Positions 1-14,818 are shown, numbered from the stretch's first letter. The stretch is DNA of 64,000 nt from Otis tarda (GCA_026413225.1 CM048554.1:46285963-46349962); one strand, 5' to 3'. The notes: generated by a model not told the origin, from the letters alone. Made by a program: numbers and translations.

Positions 1-850
1 GAAGGGGCCTCGGGAGGTATCTAGTGCAAACGCCTCCTCAAGGTAGGCTCAGCTGTGAGGTCAGCCCAGGTTACTCAGCATTTTACTCAGTTGGGTCCTG
101 AAAACCTTTGAAGACAGACAACACATAACCTCTCCAGCAACCCAATGATGGTGAAAAAAAAAGCTTTTCCTTGTATCTAATTTGAATCACTCCTGTTTCA
201 ATTTAGGCATTGCTCAGTTCCCGCAGCCTCTCCTAGCAGGGCAAGTGCCCATCATGGTGGCTTCTGCTGAATTTGCTCCAATTTATCAGCAACATTCCTT
301 TATCAGGGGCCTAAAAGTGGATGCAGTACCTAGATGTGATGCAACATGTGCTGAATAATCAGGGGAGATAATCACTTGCCTTGATCTACTGGCTATCCGC
401 CTTGTGATACAGCCCAGGATGCTGTTGGCCAACTTTGTTGCCAGGGCGTTCCTGTCTGCCAGCATCCCCAGGGCCTTTCCTGAAGAGCTGCTCCCCCCAG
501 CCCCTCTGTCCTCAGCCTGTATCCCTGCCAGGGGCTCAACCTTCCCAGGTGCAAAACTTGGCATTCGTCCCTGCTGAATATCTTCAGGCTCTCGATACAC
601 CATTCCTCCTGCTTTCTAGGAATCTCTGACTACCAGCCCTTCCCTCAAGAGTATCACCTGGTCACCCCCCTCAGTGTGATGCCACCTGCAAACGTGGTGA
701 GAGTGCACCACATTGCCTGCTCCAGTGACTGATAAAGACAAGTCCCCATATAGCACCCTGTGGGACTCCACACACAGTAGGAACCCTTAACCACCGCCCT
801 CTGACTCAGACCATGCAATTAGTTTTTTATTCGCCTAGTTGTCCCCTAAT
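1..850 (-). mobile_element. CR1 non-LTR retroposon fragment, antisense
   Basis: The plus strand reads as the reverse complement of a CR1 3' region. It begins with the typical GGAAGGG..CCT..GGAGGT..ATCTAGT block, then passes through an AAAAAGCTTTTCCTTGTATC block, a GATGCTGTTGGCCAACTT block and a GCACCCTGTGGGACTCCAC block, in the order I know from avian CR1 copies. The element therefore lies on the minus strand with its 3' end at or beyond the left edge, and it is 5'-truncated. Many small indels and stops show an old copy with no working reading frame. The inner boundary, near 840-860, is an estimate. It sits inside MTA3 intron 3, in the same orientation as the gene. Confidence 0.8.
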
Positions 851-3800
851 CCAGATCAATTCCAATTCCTTGGCCTGGTATGCCTATCAAAAATGCTAGT
901 GCTGGCACAAAAGAAAAAAAGCAGGAATACGAGATCTAAACTGGGAAGACATGGGAAAAATCAAGACCATTCCTTCCAACTGCAGCCTGAATTAAATCAG
1001 CAGTGTAACCAAAAACGGAGGTGCATTAACTTCCTACCTCTTAATTGCTTCCAATTTTGAAACCATATCTCAGCTTAGCTGCATCTAGTTTATGCAAGCT
1101 TAGATGGAGAGATGTAAATCAGTACCACAATTTGTGGAGTTACAGTAGTTTCACCAAGTTTGTTAAAATACTTTTAAAATTATATTAGATCAGTGTAAAT
1201 TTCAGTTCAAAGAATGCCACTAAGACTTCTTTTCAGAAGTTTCTAAACTGTTTTCCTTTCCTGTATACCCTTCTCTTCTACACTCAGCCCCAACACTCAA
1301 TACATCACAGGTATCGTCAATGTATTTTAAAACCTACAGATAAACAGCTGAGAACGCTGAACAGCAGTAAGTTTACCACACACATCAAAGGAAAGACGGC
1401 TGTGCCTAAGTCTCTTAAGCTTAGCTGGTTGTGGCAAAAACATCAAGTGCGTATTTGGCAGTTAGATGCTACAGCAGTAAGAATTACAAATATAGATTTT
1501 GGGGGAGAGGGTGCAAGTCTGTTTACTGCCAAAATGAGTACAAAAGATAAACATGAAGTCTAACCATCTGAACAACTCTACTCAGACTGTGAATGAAGAG
1601 CTTTCTTAGGTGAGCAGTTGGCCAATTTGCTCATCTGCATGAGGCTCCTTGCCACATGCTGTGCTGTACTAACTCAGTTGTGATATTTAACCCCTTAGCG
1701 CTGTAGTAAAGCAGTTTAATCAACTTTATGAGCTAGACTATGCATGGTTATACTGTCAGTTTGACTCAGAAAGCGTTTATCAAAGCTGAATTAACAGACA
1801 CCATGTCTGTTAGTACAATGTTCAGATGGCTGTTAGACTATATAATGTCAACCTGACATTTGCTGTTACTGTCAGATAGGATTAGAAGTCTAAAGCACAA
1901 TTTGCAAAGATTATGAGTCATTTAAATAGTATATTAGTATCTAAATTGTGAATCGGAGCAATTCTGCAGGTAGGATTATAAAAAAGACTGATCAGTTGTG
2001 CTTACAGGGAACAGGTATACTTTAAATTTCCGTTCAATAGCACAGCCATATACATGGCCTCTAACGGGTTATCCAGTTTTCTTAAACAATTATCCAGGTG
2101 ATCCCCTTAAACAAGCTCGTCATTATTTTTCTAAAGGAGGTCACAAAACAAAGAAATAATTACACTGCACAACCATTAAGAACTAATATGCCACACCTAC
2201 TCTCCAACAATAAAACTTACTTCTAAACTCATACAAAAGGGGGGTTTTTTTGTACTTCCAAGTAGCATGTTACAATAATAACAATTCCCAGGATGACAGT
2301 CAGTTATAAGCAACTGGGTAACTCTCTCATGTATATCATAGGCATGTAGCAAAAATACTTCATGAAAACTATCACAGATTTCATTTCCAGAAAACTCCAC
2401 CCTCCAAAACTTGATGGGTGGGTTTTCTGGATAACTGGTTTCGGATATTTTTGAGAGCAAGGAGCTCGTGGGTGGAAGGCAGGGAAGGATTACTTTCATA
2501 AGTAGTATGAATCATTACATGCTACATTAATAAGTATATCCTAATAAATTAAATGCAACATGAAAAAATGCAAAAGTAAGCACACTAGTTCTTTACCCTG
2601 CAAACTCAAGCAAGTCAGCACTGCAAACCAGCTTATGACAACACTACAGAACAGAAGGGTCCCATAGAAGCATGAAAACAATGACATGCAGACAATGGTG
2701 AGAGAGCTGGCAATTCTGTATTATAAATGAAAACTAGATTTTTCCCCTTTCTCCCTCTTTCCTGGTTTCTGTCTCCTCTATTCAAATACAAACTCTTCCA
2801 AATGAGAAAATGCCCTGTTACAGGGGTTGAAATGTGTTTGGTCATGCGTGCACCTGTATGAACTGGAGCAACCTGTTGCAGCACATGTGGTGCAACAGTC
2901 TTCCGCAGTGTGTTTAAGCAGCTCGTTAGAAGCAGCACCATGCAGTAGACTCAAAATCGTGCCACAGACACAGCTATTTGCAGTATGATAACTATTTTCA
3001 ATGTTCAATTACTGGTATTAAGCTCATCAGCTGAATTAGAAGCCAATTAGTAATTTTCCAAAGTGGAAATATGTTTAGAGCTGCAGTGGGAAAGAAAGTG
3101 TAAAGTTTTAGTTCCACCCTCAAATCCAGGCTGGCAGACTGTCCCAGAGAGCAAAAGTGCACATGGGGAACCTGACAGTGCACAACAAACCATTTTTTAA
3201 AGCTATCATCTGGCTCAAGAAATACAGAGGCTATCTGGAACAATGCCATGTAACCTGCATGAATAATTACTAGACCTAATTTTCAGAAAACGGAGATCTG
3301 TATCTTCCATTTTCATGAGGCTGATGCTACGAAAACTTTTCCCATCACTTGGATTCTCACCATTTCTATACAGACGTCCTGCTCATAGTATCTTGTTAAA
3401 ACAACATAGTCTTTCCTTTAGACTATGTTTAGAATCGACAACAGGTGTGCTTGATCTAGTTAGTTAACAAGTTGTATAGTTGCCTCTCCTTAACAAAATG
3501 CAGTGTAAATATTTAAAAAAATAAAATCATGTAGAGAACTAAAATCACCAAAAATCTCTTAAGTTTTCTGTAAGAACCCACAGTCCACATTTAAGACCTA
3601 CACTGGTATTTTATTTTTTTTTTACTGTGTGACAGTGATAACCACAGAGCTTCAGAGATCTAAACTGCTTTTCTAACACACAATTCACATACTCAAAAGC
3701 AGGTACACAGCTTTTCAAATTTTGTTGGCAGAGACAAAAAGGCACAGATTGTACAAGCACTTTCCTACCCCTACTCAGAATGGCACATGATTCTGCTTAT

Positions 3801-6800
3801 AAAACACAAATTATTTATCTTCCACAGTATCTCCTTCCAGAAGGGCTGAAATTTGTTTGATTATTTTTTTTTGCAAGGAGGAAAGAAGTAGAAAAAAAAG
3901 AAAAGGATTTGTATATTCTGTTCTTGAATAAATTTAACCAAGATAGATTAAAGCTCTATGTGCATGATTTTAAAACGAGAAGAATGTTATCCAAGATAAC
4001 ATCTGCTCAATGCCCGCACAGTAAGAAAGCTTTTCTGTTTATAGACCTGATGAGACAAGGAGGAAGAGGAGTTCATTCACTCTGATGGTCTGTTTAAGAC
4101 TTAAAAGTTCATTTTTTTTTCCATCTGCAGCTATGCTAGAGATTTCTCTTCCAGGATATATTATTTCCTTGATGCATGTACAGAGACAGTGTAGGTCTTA
4201 ATATTCTAATTAACAGGAACTATACATATGAACTGAGAAAAGTATAAAGAGATATTAATATATGCATCACGTTAAATTATTAAAACCTTTAATTTATTAA
4301 TTCTGATGCCGGAAGGGAAAACAAACAAACAAACCAGCTAAGAACAAGCAGCACATTGTATTAACTAGTCAAATCTTTAATACATATGCCATTTTCATCT
4401 TTTTTTTTTTTTAATAAATGGAAATAAAGGTCAAGTAAACCAATTACGTTTTTCTTCTACTCTCAGTGCTTTGTTTCGTAGACAACACATTCAAATACCG
4501 TTTGTTATAGCACCAAGTAAAATATCAAAAATTATAATCTATTCACTTGATACATGTTCAGTATTTTGATCCTGGCTTTTTTTCCTCTTGTTAAGAAAAA
4601 AAAAATTAAAAATGGAGAAAAAAAAAAAAAAGGAAGAGCATTATGAAAGTATATGAAGTTAGTCACTCTTTGAAGGCAAATATAAATATAAAAGCTGTCC
4701 ATGTATCAAAGCCCTTTTCCTTGTATGATACTTGGCAAGTGAGTCCTTGGCCCCTCGAGGCCCTACTGAGAATAACAGCATCAGGATTTCACTCCTGACA
4801 GCAGCATCACTCAAAGGGGGTGACCTAAAGGAACTGTCACATAGCAAAGGGGCACAGTACTCTGTAGGGCTAGGTTACAGGTCACTGACCCTGCCAACAC
4901 TAACAACTTCTGCACTGGTTTAAGCCAAAACAAGGCTGCACTTTTAATACAGGAAACTGAAACATGACTCTCTTCAGTGATGCGTATCACTGTCACAATC
5001 CTTCATAGAAACAAGAACAGACAAATGAAAACTTAGGTCTATCACTTGGCATATCAAAAATGGGAAGATTGCTAATTTAGTCGTGCTGTTTTTTGATAGA
5101 TACTTAACCTGTTGTACAAGTAGAAAATGCACACGTACTTACATAACCTCTGGATGTATGCATACACAGTGCTCTACGCATAGCCCAGCAACTACGCGAT
5201 CTGCACAGAGAAGACGTTTTATCTACTGTGATAAATCTGCAAACAAGTTTCCCATTCAGACAGTGGGTGACAGTCAAAATGAACTACTTAGCTCTCCAAA
5301 GTCTTTCAGGAATTTGATAATGTAGAACAGCCTTTTACTGGGAAAAAAAATAGCACATTCTACCACTCAAACTTGTTTTGCTCATGGCAGTGATGTACCC
5401 TATGTTAGTACAAAACATCTCTCTGCAAGGATCCTTGCAAAAACACTTGCGTAGCACATCAATATCAGAATCAAAAACAGGTTAACAACACAAATCTTCC
5501 CTTGCTCAGATAGGGCTACAAAGAGTAGCTGAGGAGAAAAAACAAAGTATTGCTCAAACAGACAAAACACATCCCCAAACAGCACAGCTATTCCAGCCAC
5601 CCACTGTGATACTCCATGTAGTTCCAGGCATGTCAAACTCAATATATATGGTAACTTGGAGTCCCTATTCTGTTATTTGTGCAGGCTACATTCAACAGAA
5701 AAAGAGTTTACAGATAAACCACAGAAGTACTTTACATATTAACCTTACCTGCTACTTCTACCTTTCCATAATACCTCATGCCATATATACTCAACACTAC
5801 ATCAATCAGCTTGGGTAGGAAGCACTACATTCATTCTCACACAGTGCTTTGCCCAGGCTAATAAGCTCCATCTCTGTCACCATGTGTGAAGTTACAAGCA
5901 TGCATCAGTATTACTGAGGACAACTACTGCAGACTCCATGCCACAGTATGACATAGACATTCAAGAATTATTGCCGGTAAGCCTTTAAACCATCAGGCCT
6001 GATCCCTGATTCATACACTTAACTGCCACTGCATGTTTGGAAAAAAGTCTTTCTATATTAAGAGGGAGTTTACATCATTCAGATTTGTAGATGATAGAAA
6101 CTACTGATTCAATTAAACTATCAGAGAACTCTTTGAAGATGTAAAATGCATCTCTAATTGGAGCTTCACTGATAGACATAAGCTAGCAATGTTTTTGTAG
6201 ACTAAAATTTATGCCTCGGGTGCTTTGGTACAGTGTAGGTGCGCTGGAGAAAAAGTGGGAAGAGTCACTTAAAATTACAAGCCAAGGGAAAAAAAATAGA
6301 ACCATCTGAGATTATGGAAATCTAGGAGGTGTGAAACATCCTGTTTATCTTCATGAGAGAAAAAATTATGATCAATAATATCAATTTAAATGTTACTACT
6401 ATTTTGTAGGTCATCAAGAAAACAGAGTAGGATCATTTGCCTGCACAATTAACAAACATTAAGGAAGGAAGAAAAAGTTAGCAGCTGAGAGATGACAGTT
6501 ATGTGTTTTCCACAAATCAAAAGAAACTCAGAACAAGAAATACAGTAATACTGATGCATGCATTTACAGTTGACCATGAGGAAATGAATCCTAAGGAACA
6601 CAAGGAACAGGGAATGCACAATCTTTGGCAATTTTCTGGGAATGCTGTCTCTTTCCAGTAACTCAAATGTAAAGCATTTATCTTGTGAGCAGAGCTCAAA
6701 AAAGTGCCACCTTCTTTTGTACACCACTAAGTCACTCCCTACTGAGGAAACATACTAAACAAATAATTCCAGTAATTAAGTAATAAAAACAAAAGCCAAA

Positions 6801-9800
6801 TTTGAGATGTCAATTAAACAGTTTTAAGCATAAACATGAACTGCTATTTTGCAGCCTTCTACTCTCCACAGCAAACTCACCAAGTTAATCCAGATGTTGG
6901 TTTTTGTTTGTTTTTACATTCACAGAGACTGGTAGCATGTTCAAGCATTTTAAATTATGTGTTCAGAAAATACGGTTTTCGAATTAAAAAAAAAAACAAA
7001 CAAAAAAACTAGCTATGGATGACCAAAATTATAAACCTATTCTTAAGAGGTCTAAAGATGAAGCAGTTACTAGCTAGTTTGCTAGTTCATGTAGTTATAC
7101 AAACTTACTGCACAGAGTGGACAATATTTTCCTATGCACAAAATCCTATATACTCCAATGTAGATCACACATACTCGGATGGAAAAAAAAAAACATATTT
7201 ATGCAAGTTTTCTATCAGAGCTAAGAACTCCTGAAATTATGAACTTAGTTGGAAATCTATTCACTCCATTAAAAGAAGATTATTAACATTCACAATCTAA
7301 CAAGACATTCTACACCAAAGGAAGAGTCTGAACGGCCGCAACAGTTAATAATTTCACAAGATACTTAGAGCTGACAGTAAACTTGTTAATGAGACAATAT
7401 ACACTACAGTTAACTACTAATTCTAAAATGTCACACACAAAAAGAAGATTCAGATATTGTCAGAAGCAAAAAACTCTTCATTGCTGCTTCTTTATTGTTT
7501 TTACCATTGAGGGAAAAAATAAAATTCAGAAGTACGCAGTTCTTGCACAAAAATCAAATTAACAAAACACAAATTATGAGACAACCCAAAGCGCCCTTGA
7601 AAAGGATAATTGGGAGCCTTGAGACAAGTTTCTCCTTGGCGACAAGAATGTAATTTTGGACAAGGCTTGCACTATTTCAGCAAGTTCTGATTTTTTTCCC
7701 CCTCTCCAAATAAATTACAACAGAAGGCATTCTCTTGGGTAAATGAAGGAAAACTTCATGTTCTTTTGTCTCAGGAGATCAAAAAGGTCATGTCTTCCTT
7801 ACAAAAAAAATCCCTACTCCTCAAGCTCATTTTCAGTGAAAGTGATAGTTACACTTACATAAAAGCTACTCTGCCACTGATTAAAGAATTTTTTATCTGT
7901 TCATCCTTCAATGGTCCTCTTAGGGTGTGTCTCACCCACATCACAGACGTCAGGATTCGCAGAAGCAACGTAACATACTTGAATTTGCTAGTGCTTAGTT
8001 TACATGTCTCTATTACTAGAATGTAAATAAGTATAACATGTAAAATTCCCATCTTGAGCAAATGAGCCATCGGAACTCATTCTCCAAAACTTTCCTGGCT
8101 CACTGTATTTGTTTTTGTCTCTATCATCCCATCTTCAAAGCAAATCCGAGTCTTCTGATGGCTTGCTCACAGACTAAGACTTCTGAAATTCTTGTGTTTT
8201 CCTCAAAGAGACCAAATATGTGATGTCAAAAATATTTTTCTCCTAATTCTTAGGTAGTCAATGGGGGCGAGGGGGAGGATGGATGGACAACAGATGACAG
8301 GGCCGGAGATATTGAGCTGCAAACACACACTAGTTTATATTTACAGAAGCCCTGAGATTAAGAAGGTAGCATCTCACTGAACCAGTTACACGAGTTTGTT
8401 CACCCACATCAGGCATATCTAGCAGCCAAGTCTTCCTCTTCCTTTATAAACGTTCCAAGAGATTTTCCTGTCTTCGATTCTCAACTCTGCCTTCCCACTC
8501 CTTAGCTCCTTTCCCTCCTACTGAGCATCCAGAGAAAATGGTATCCTTCGTCACAGAGTAATATCAACAGATCTGTTTCCTTAACAGCAAGCAGGAAAGT
8601 CGCCTTCTCACCTAGCACAATTTAAAAATTAATTGTAACCTAACAGAAAACCTTCTGAAAGACACTAAATTCCATGTCTCTTCCACTTACACTAGTGCAA
8701 GAGACACAAATCAACTGAACTCTTAAGCTCCAAAGACTTTTTTTTTTTTTTTGCACCCCTGTGACCACAAATAAGACCCAAAAGGTTTTGCTTCTGTTTT
8801 ATTTGTATCAAGATCAATGCAATACAAAGATGTTCTTTTCATTCAAAGGACCAGCTGGTAAATAAGCAGCTCTTTAAACTTCAATTCCTTTGAAAGAATA
8901 ATTAAGAACTCTCTACACCTCTGAGCATCCTTTCCTGTAGAACGGAGGTCAATCTCTATTAGCACTACCAGTAAAGCAACTAAACTGTCCTAATTCATTC
9001 CCTGGAAGTTTTATGTAAGATACAACAACATAAGCATTCACCATGTTAAAAAAAAAAAAAAAAGTATTAATTATTTCAATATATGAAGTCATGGAGGTGT
9101 AGAAAATGGATCACATGCAATAAAAGAATTAACATTTGTCTCTCACATTTGTTTGACCAAAGGTGATTCTAACTAAACATAAGCTGTGGAGACAACAGGT
9201 ATTCAAGGGAACTAACGGGAAAAAAAAAAAGCCAATTTAAGGTTTCAAATAAAATCTCCAGTCAAAAGATAATTCAAATCACATAACGTCTTAGCGTAAG
9301 AAGTAACTAACAGGAAAAGTCTCTCATCTTAAAGTGATTTTTCAGAAAAGGGATCATGATTAAAGAAACATTATATCCTTTCTGAATAACAGCTTTCTAG
9401 TTTGATATACAAAAACTATTATGATGAAAAAGAACCATAACAAAAAAAAAAACACCACACCACATTTTTGGTTGTGTTATCATGTAATTGGACAAAAATA
9501 ACCCAGTAATACTAGATTATAAATGTTTTCAATTATATTGAGTCAAATATGTGACTAAGAAAAGACTACTGAATAGTACAAAGCATTTTATGTATTTTAC
9601 TCTGGAGTTCTTTACCGAACCCCCACGGTCTCCAGACACATTTTTTTTTCCTTACAGACTGAATATCTGAATTACCCCATTCCTGTTTTAATTCTGTGTA
9701 CACTTGAGAAAAAATACAGAAAAATAAAACTTTAAGTTTTATTTCTTCGATATTTGAAGAGGGCAGGAAAAACTCTCATATTTTTCCTGGAATTAAGTAT

Positions 9801-11531
9801 TAAGAATACTACTATGTAACAGCAACCACATATTAAAAAATCTGATGACATTACAAAAAGAATTCACATTTCAGTTTTGGGTATCTTGGGGAACATTAAT
9901 GAGTAATTTGCATTACTATTAAATATATTAAACAATATTTCTCAAGTTAAGCTCATTTTCTAGCCATCTTCTGTGCTACTTGCTAGCACAATAAACTACT
10001 GAAATAAACTGCTTCCCAAAAATCAGATGGAATATTAACGGCTTCATTGTCTTGAATGAATCTAGAATGTCTGGCAATTATTACGATGCTAATGTAGACT
10101 GACAATATTCAAAATAATTGTTTGTTTTTTCACAAATACAAAGCATCTCTACATAAAAACAAGAAAGCTCAACAGTAGCAAAACTGCTGTGTAAGATCAA
10201 ATCATTTACAGGATTGTTGGAACATGCTTGATATTAATACACAAAATAAGCTCTCGGTTTTTATTTGTAAAGCGCCTTGAGATCTTTCAATGGCAGCTAC
10301 AAAAATGTACTGCTGTATTAAATACTTCTCCAACAATCTTAAGAACTTCTAATAACAGCACTACTTTACAGATAAAGAAACTAAAGCATAGAGAAAATAT
10401 TTGATTTGTTTCTGATCACAACACCTCAGTGTCACATCAAGGACAGAACTGACTACAGACTCCCAACTGTTCAACAGGAATTACCAGATGACTAGCAGGA
10501 CTCTTCCTTTCTTCCTAGAAATCTATAGTGTAAAAAAAAATCTGTAGCAGAAATACCATTTTGCAAAGCAATGTGACATGAAACATGACTGTTCAAGAGT
10601 TGAAGGCTAAGAAAAGTCCTAAAAAAGCGCAACTATGAGAAGTAAAGACAGTAAGTGATCTCAACAAAGAGCAATCAAGATTGAAAAAAAGGAGATTTTG
10701 ACTACAGCTTCTGTAATCTAGAAAAATCTCCATTTTACTTTTGATCTCTCAGTCACTGAAACCAATGTGCCTCATTTTTTTTTTTAATTGACTCCTGTCT
10801 CATCCACAAGAGTAGCAATTTTCTTAAGGAGAAAAAAAGTACATAGTGCACGGCCTTTATCACAGGCCCAGAAAAATTTCGGGTATTTAGTCAGGAGCTC
10901 CGCACACCTAACTCAAAGCAAGCTCTCTTAACAAACGGAAGACAAAAGCCTCCAACAACAGGATTTTATTTTTTTTTTATATCCTCCCTAGGTGGTTGAC
11001 TAGGCAAAAGCTGTTTGAGGGGCTGTAACAGGAGAATGACTTCAGACTGAGTATTACATGATAGCACATGACCAGATAAAAGGATTTTAAATGTAAAGAA
11101 CTGTAAAAAATGGCAGCATGCACTCAGGCCACCCTGCTCAGCTTCAAGAAAGTAACAGTGCTTAAACCTATTACAAAAGAAGGAAACACAGAAGTTGAGC
11201 CCAGTAGCCCAAACCCAGTGCTAGTAGACAGCTAGTACAGTCTCCCCTCTTCAGCTACTAAAACCTTGCCCTAAAACACTTACATCAACTCCACTGTACG
11301 TAAGGGATCATCTAAATTCTGCAGATCCAGCTACAGTTGGCAATTTCTCATTCAATCATACCATTTGGTTAGAAAAGATCTCTATGCCAACCCTTTATGT
11401 TTGCTTCATCCATTTTAACAAGCTGAGTGTTTTTTGTCCCCTCTCTCCAAATTCATGCGCTTATGTACTTCAGTCATCTGTTGCAATAGCTCTTGTACTT
11501 GCCTGCTGTCTTCTAGCTATCTCTTTTCCTT

Positions 11532-11555
11532 CCCCCGCCCCCCCCCCCCCCCCCC
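11532..11555. repeat. C-tract (24 bases with one G)
   Basis: Five C, one G, then eighteen C on the plus strand. On the MTA3 sense strand this is an almost pure G-run, so the intronic RNA could form a G-quadruplex. Run length is likely variable and prone to sequencing error. Confidence 0.9.
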
Positions 11556-14073
11556 AAAGTAAGCCTTACTCCGCTGCACGAAGAAAAGAATTACCCCCTC
11601 GCAGTAACCATATGGTAATAGCTATAATCTAAGAGCCGAGTTCAACAGAACTCCCTGACTCAGTTTAGGAAGCTCTATAGGATCAGGAAGCTGATCTTGG
11701 CCAGGATCTGGCTTTCAAATTGGCCTTATCATACACCCTTTTTAATAGTGACAGAAATCAAAGGGGTAAAAATGTAATGTCTTCAAGGGCCCATAAAACA
11801 TTCAAAACCCCCAGATTCCAGCAGCTACAGTCAGCTTACAGAACTATTCCCAGATCTAGACTGACATCATACATGATGCTGGTACACAAATCAAAATGTT
11901 TGTTAATTAACTTCCACCAGAAACAAACAAACAAAAAAAAAACACAAAAAAACCAAAAAAAAACCCAAGGAAACAATTTCCTCACAGATTAGTGTCGGAT
12001 GATTTGAAATCAAGGGAACTCTTCCATACCAGAGTATTTTAGAGTGGTCTAAGGAAAACTCAGTTCCCACCCACCCCCCACTTATTTTTATATCCTGTAA
12101 CTTTTTTGAAGACAATTTAAAAAACAAACACCCTCTCCCAAAACAGTGTATTGACGCTTTAGCACTGACAGTGTCACAGATCTACTTCCATTTTCCCCAA
12201 ACACTCTTTAAAATTGTTTTGACACTTTTTCAAGTTACTGAAAACTTGTTTTTAAAGTTCCAGAATATTTTCTTATAATGCTATTTTTTCTCTTATTAAA
12301 TGGGATCACAAAATGCAACCTTCAGAAACTGAATCCTCACCTGCCAAAATGTTCAAAAGTGCATTACTTAATAAAAATAATAATCAGAAATAAATATAGT
12401 AATTGCTAGCAATATAAAATGTCGTTAGAAAAGATCAAGCAGATTTTATACTTAAAAGACTTCTCTAGACACATACACTGGAGCAAACAGTGACTGAACT
12501 AGAATTTCCATTCCGTAAGGAACCACATTGTTTCTCATTTATTTTATAATAAACCAGGTAGAAGTGTTGAAGCGTCAACATGTTTGAGAATGTTTTATAT
12601 AGCTAAAACATTCAGTTCATAAATATACAAATATTTTGTTTACACACATCATATTTTTAAACAGAACACTGTGGTATTCTAGAATCAACACACTTAAATT
12701 GATTTGACATTTAACTACATCTGCTGTATGAGCTGTATGAAGATGCAGGCAAGCAGTCTTTCATTATGTGCAATCTCCTGTAACTGTAATATAGATCTCG
12801 TAAGATAAATTAGCTGTACAGATTCCACAGATTGGTCAGAAAGAAAATATTATGTACAGAGAAAACATCCGCAGAGAAACCTAATCCATGAGAATGCTGG
12901 GTCAGAAGACTTACGACCTGTGAGACAGAGGCATTCTAAAGATACTTGTTGAATCAGCTAGAAATTATATTTCTATTTTCTCACTAGAAAACAGCAAGAG
13001 AATCTCAATAGAGAAAACATGATGGAAGATTCTTCTGACTGACTGTCAGTACTTCTACTGACACTAACAAACCCCTAGTATGCTATAATGGAAGAGCAAC
13101 AGACCATCAACAAGTCCTTTATATCAAAGTGCTGACAAAATGGCAATCTAAAGCTCACAAAATAAATAGAAAAATCTTATTCACTTTCCCAGGTTGAATG
13201 ATGCCCACAGAACTAACATACTCTTTCCTAAAAAAATAAGCCAATCAAAAAAATATATAAATATTTATATGTTTTAAAAATGAAATAAAATGGAAAAAAA
13301 TATATATATTTCCAGTAGAATTGTTATCCTCTTCATCCTTCCCTGCTCCCTCCATTAGAAAAGAAAAACAAGAGTATGTGCTGGAAATCTCACTAGAAGT
13401 TCTATGTTTCTATACATAGAGAACTCAAAGAAGAACTTCTTTTGGAAGAACTCAAAATAATATAACAATTGTGGGGGTAGACTACCACAAAACAGGTCAC
13501 AAATAGTTATAAAGTGTACCCAACTATATTAGAAAAATGTTTAAACAAAGCACTCCCTTAGAAGATAAGCAAGATGTACATTCTTTCTTTAAAAACCTAG
13601 CTAGTACTTCACACTACATACTCAAATCACCTCCACTTCCTTAGGATCAATGAAAGAACTAAAAAAAAAAAAAAGCCAAAAGCTGGCTGCTTCTCTTCAC
13701 TAACAGTACTTGTGTCAGTAAAATTATCCAAATTTGGCGTTAAATAAATTGTAAAATTGGTTTTTTTTAAGCACTAATTACTCTATCTGCACACAAAATA
13801 TGGCATTAGGTAATGTCTTTAAAGAGATTCATCCCAATAAATTACAGAACAGAGATTTATAATCCGTATATCATTTACTCACATATTAATTTTGAAAACT
13901 GCAGTATCATTTATAATCAAGCTGTTATTTAAAAGTATATGGCAAGAAATTTACCAGATGTTGACATTTTTAACACTTCAGTTACTTACAAACATAAGTG
14001 TAATATTTTGCAAATAACTATTTTCTCAAACATCTCCATTTTTTTAGGTTGTTTTTCTCTTCAGAATTATATT

Positions 14074-14099
14074 TTTAATTATATATTATTATAATTAAA
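14074..14099. repeat. AT-only inverted repeat
   Basis: Arms TTTAATTATA (14074-14083) and TATAATTAAA (14090-14099) are perfect reverse complements around a 6-base loop. They sit in a run made almost only of A and T inside MTA3 intron 3, about 0.6 kb downstream of exon 3 in the gene's sense. Such hairpins arise readily in AT-rich DNA, so no function is claimed. Confidence 0.7.
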
Positions 14100-14724
14100 T
14101 TTTTAATTATAAAGTTAAGGAAAAATAGGATATTTCAGTTGTAGACTAAATGGTAGCTACCAGCAAGTTAATTACGAAAATGGGACTTTTTCCCTATTAT
14201 CACTTGTTGCTTTTCTGAAAAGCCAATGAGATTATGCGTACTATTATTTTACTGATTCATATCTACATTTATCGTAAGTGCACATAATTATTTTACGATC
14301 TCCACTGATTTTCAGCCTCCAACAATAGATTTCATTCTTTACAGTAAGCAATATGTATTTATGTCTAACTCAAAAAAGTCAAACCAAATCCTCACGAACG
14401 CTCTTAAGCTTAAACCAATTTACACCCAAGATTTACTTTTGAAATTAAAAAAATAAATATAGCCGAATCTTCCAGATGAAAAAAATATTTTTTTTTTTTT
14501 TTTAAATTGAGACTTTCAGTCACTTCAATACAGCTTCAATTAAGTCCTGGAAGCAACCAGTAGCAGCAGGGCCAGTATCAGATAATGCTAAGCATCTAAC
14601 TGGATATTAATTAGTGCCTAATGTAAATATATATTCCTCATGCCAAAGAAATGCAATTTTAAGTAGCTACAGAAACTGAATAGGCTACGATAGGAAGAAA
14701 ACATGCCCTATACAATCTACTTAC

Positions 14725-14818
14725 TAGCATGCTTATCTGCAAGCATTATAAGGCTGTTGGAAATATCTCTTCGCCTGTAAAAACACACCACTTTTGCTTC
14801 CACGTTTCCATTGGCAGT
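14725..14818 (-). CDS. MTA3: MTA3 coding exon 3
   Basis: This 94-nt exon encodes [20 protein letters not shown] followed by [11 protein letters not shown], plus the first base of the next codon. It is the middle of the BAH domain, which in MTA proteins serves protein and nucleosome contacts within NuRD. On the minus strand the acceptor is TTTTGTAG directly before ACTGCC, and the donor is a consensus GTAAGT directly after the GCT A. The frame joins exon 2 without adjustment. The basic YRRRDIS motif is conserved across MTA1-3, whereas [11 protein letters not shown] is closest to MTA3. Confidence 0.95.

Larger units (their letters stand above)
1..14724 (-). other. MTA3: MTA3 intron 3 (partial), no further exon recognised
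   Basis: After the exon 3 donor (GTAAGT on the minus strand), I found no match to the expected next exon, which in this family encodes an acidic stretch and the [20 protein letters not shown] block. The interval is AT-rich, with many A- and T-runs of 9-15 bases and only short, unconvincing open frames. It holds the CR1 fragment at its far end, a C-run near 11.54 kb and an AT hairpin near 14.08 kb. The intron is therefore at least 14.7 kb long unless a diverged exon has been missed. Confidence 0.7.

Noticed and set aside
286..603. 105-codon minus-strand frame
   Set aside because: It falls entirely inside the CR1 fragment, in a region that matches the CR1 3' part and has no intact element protein.
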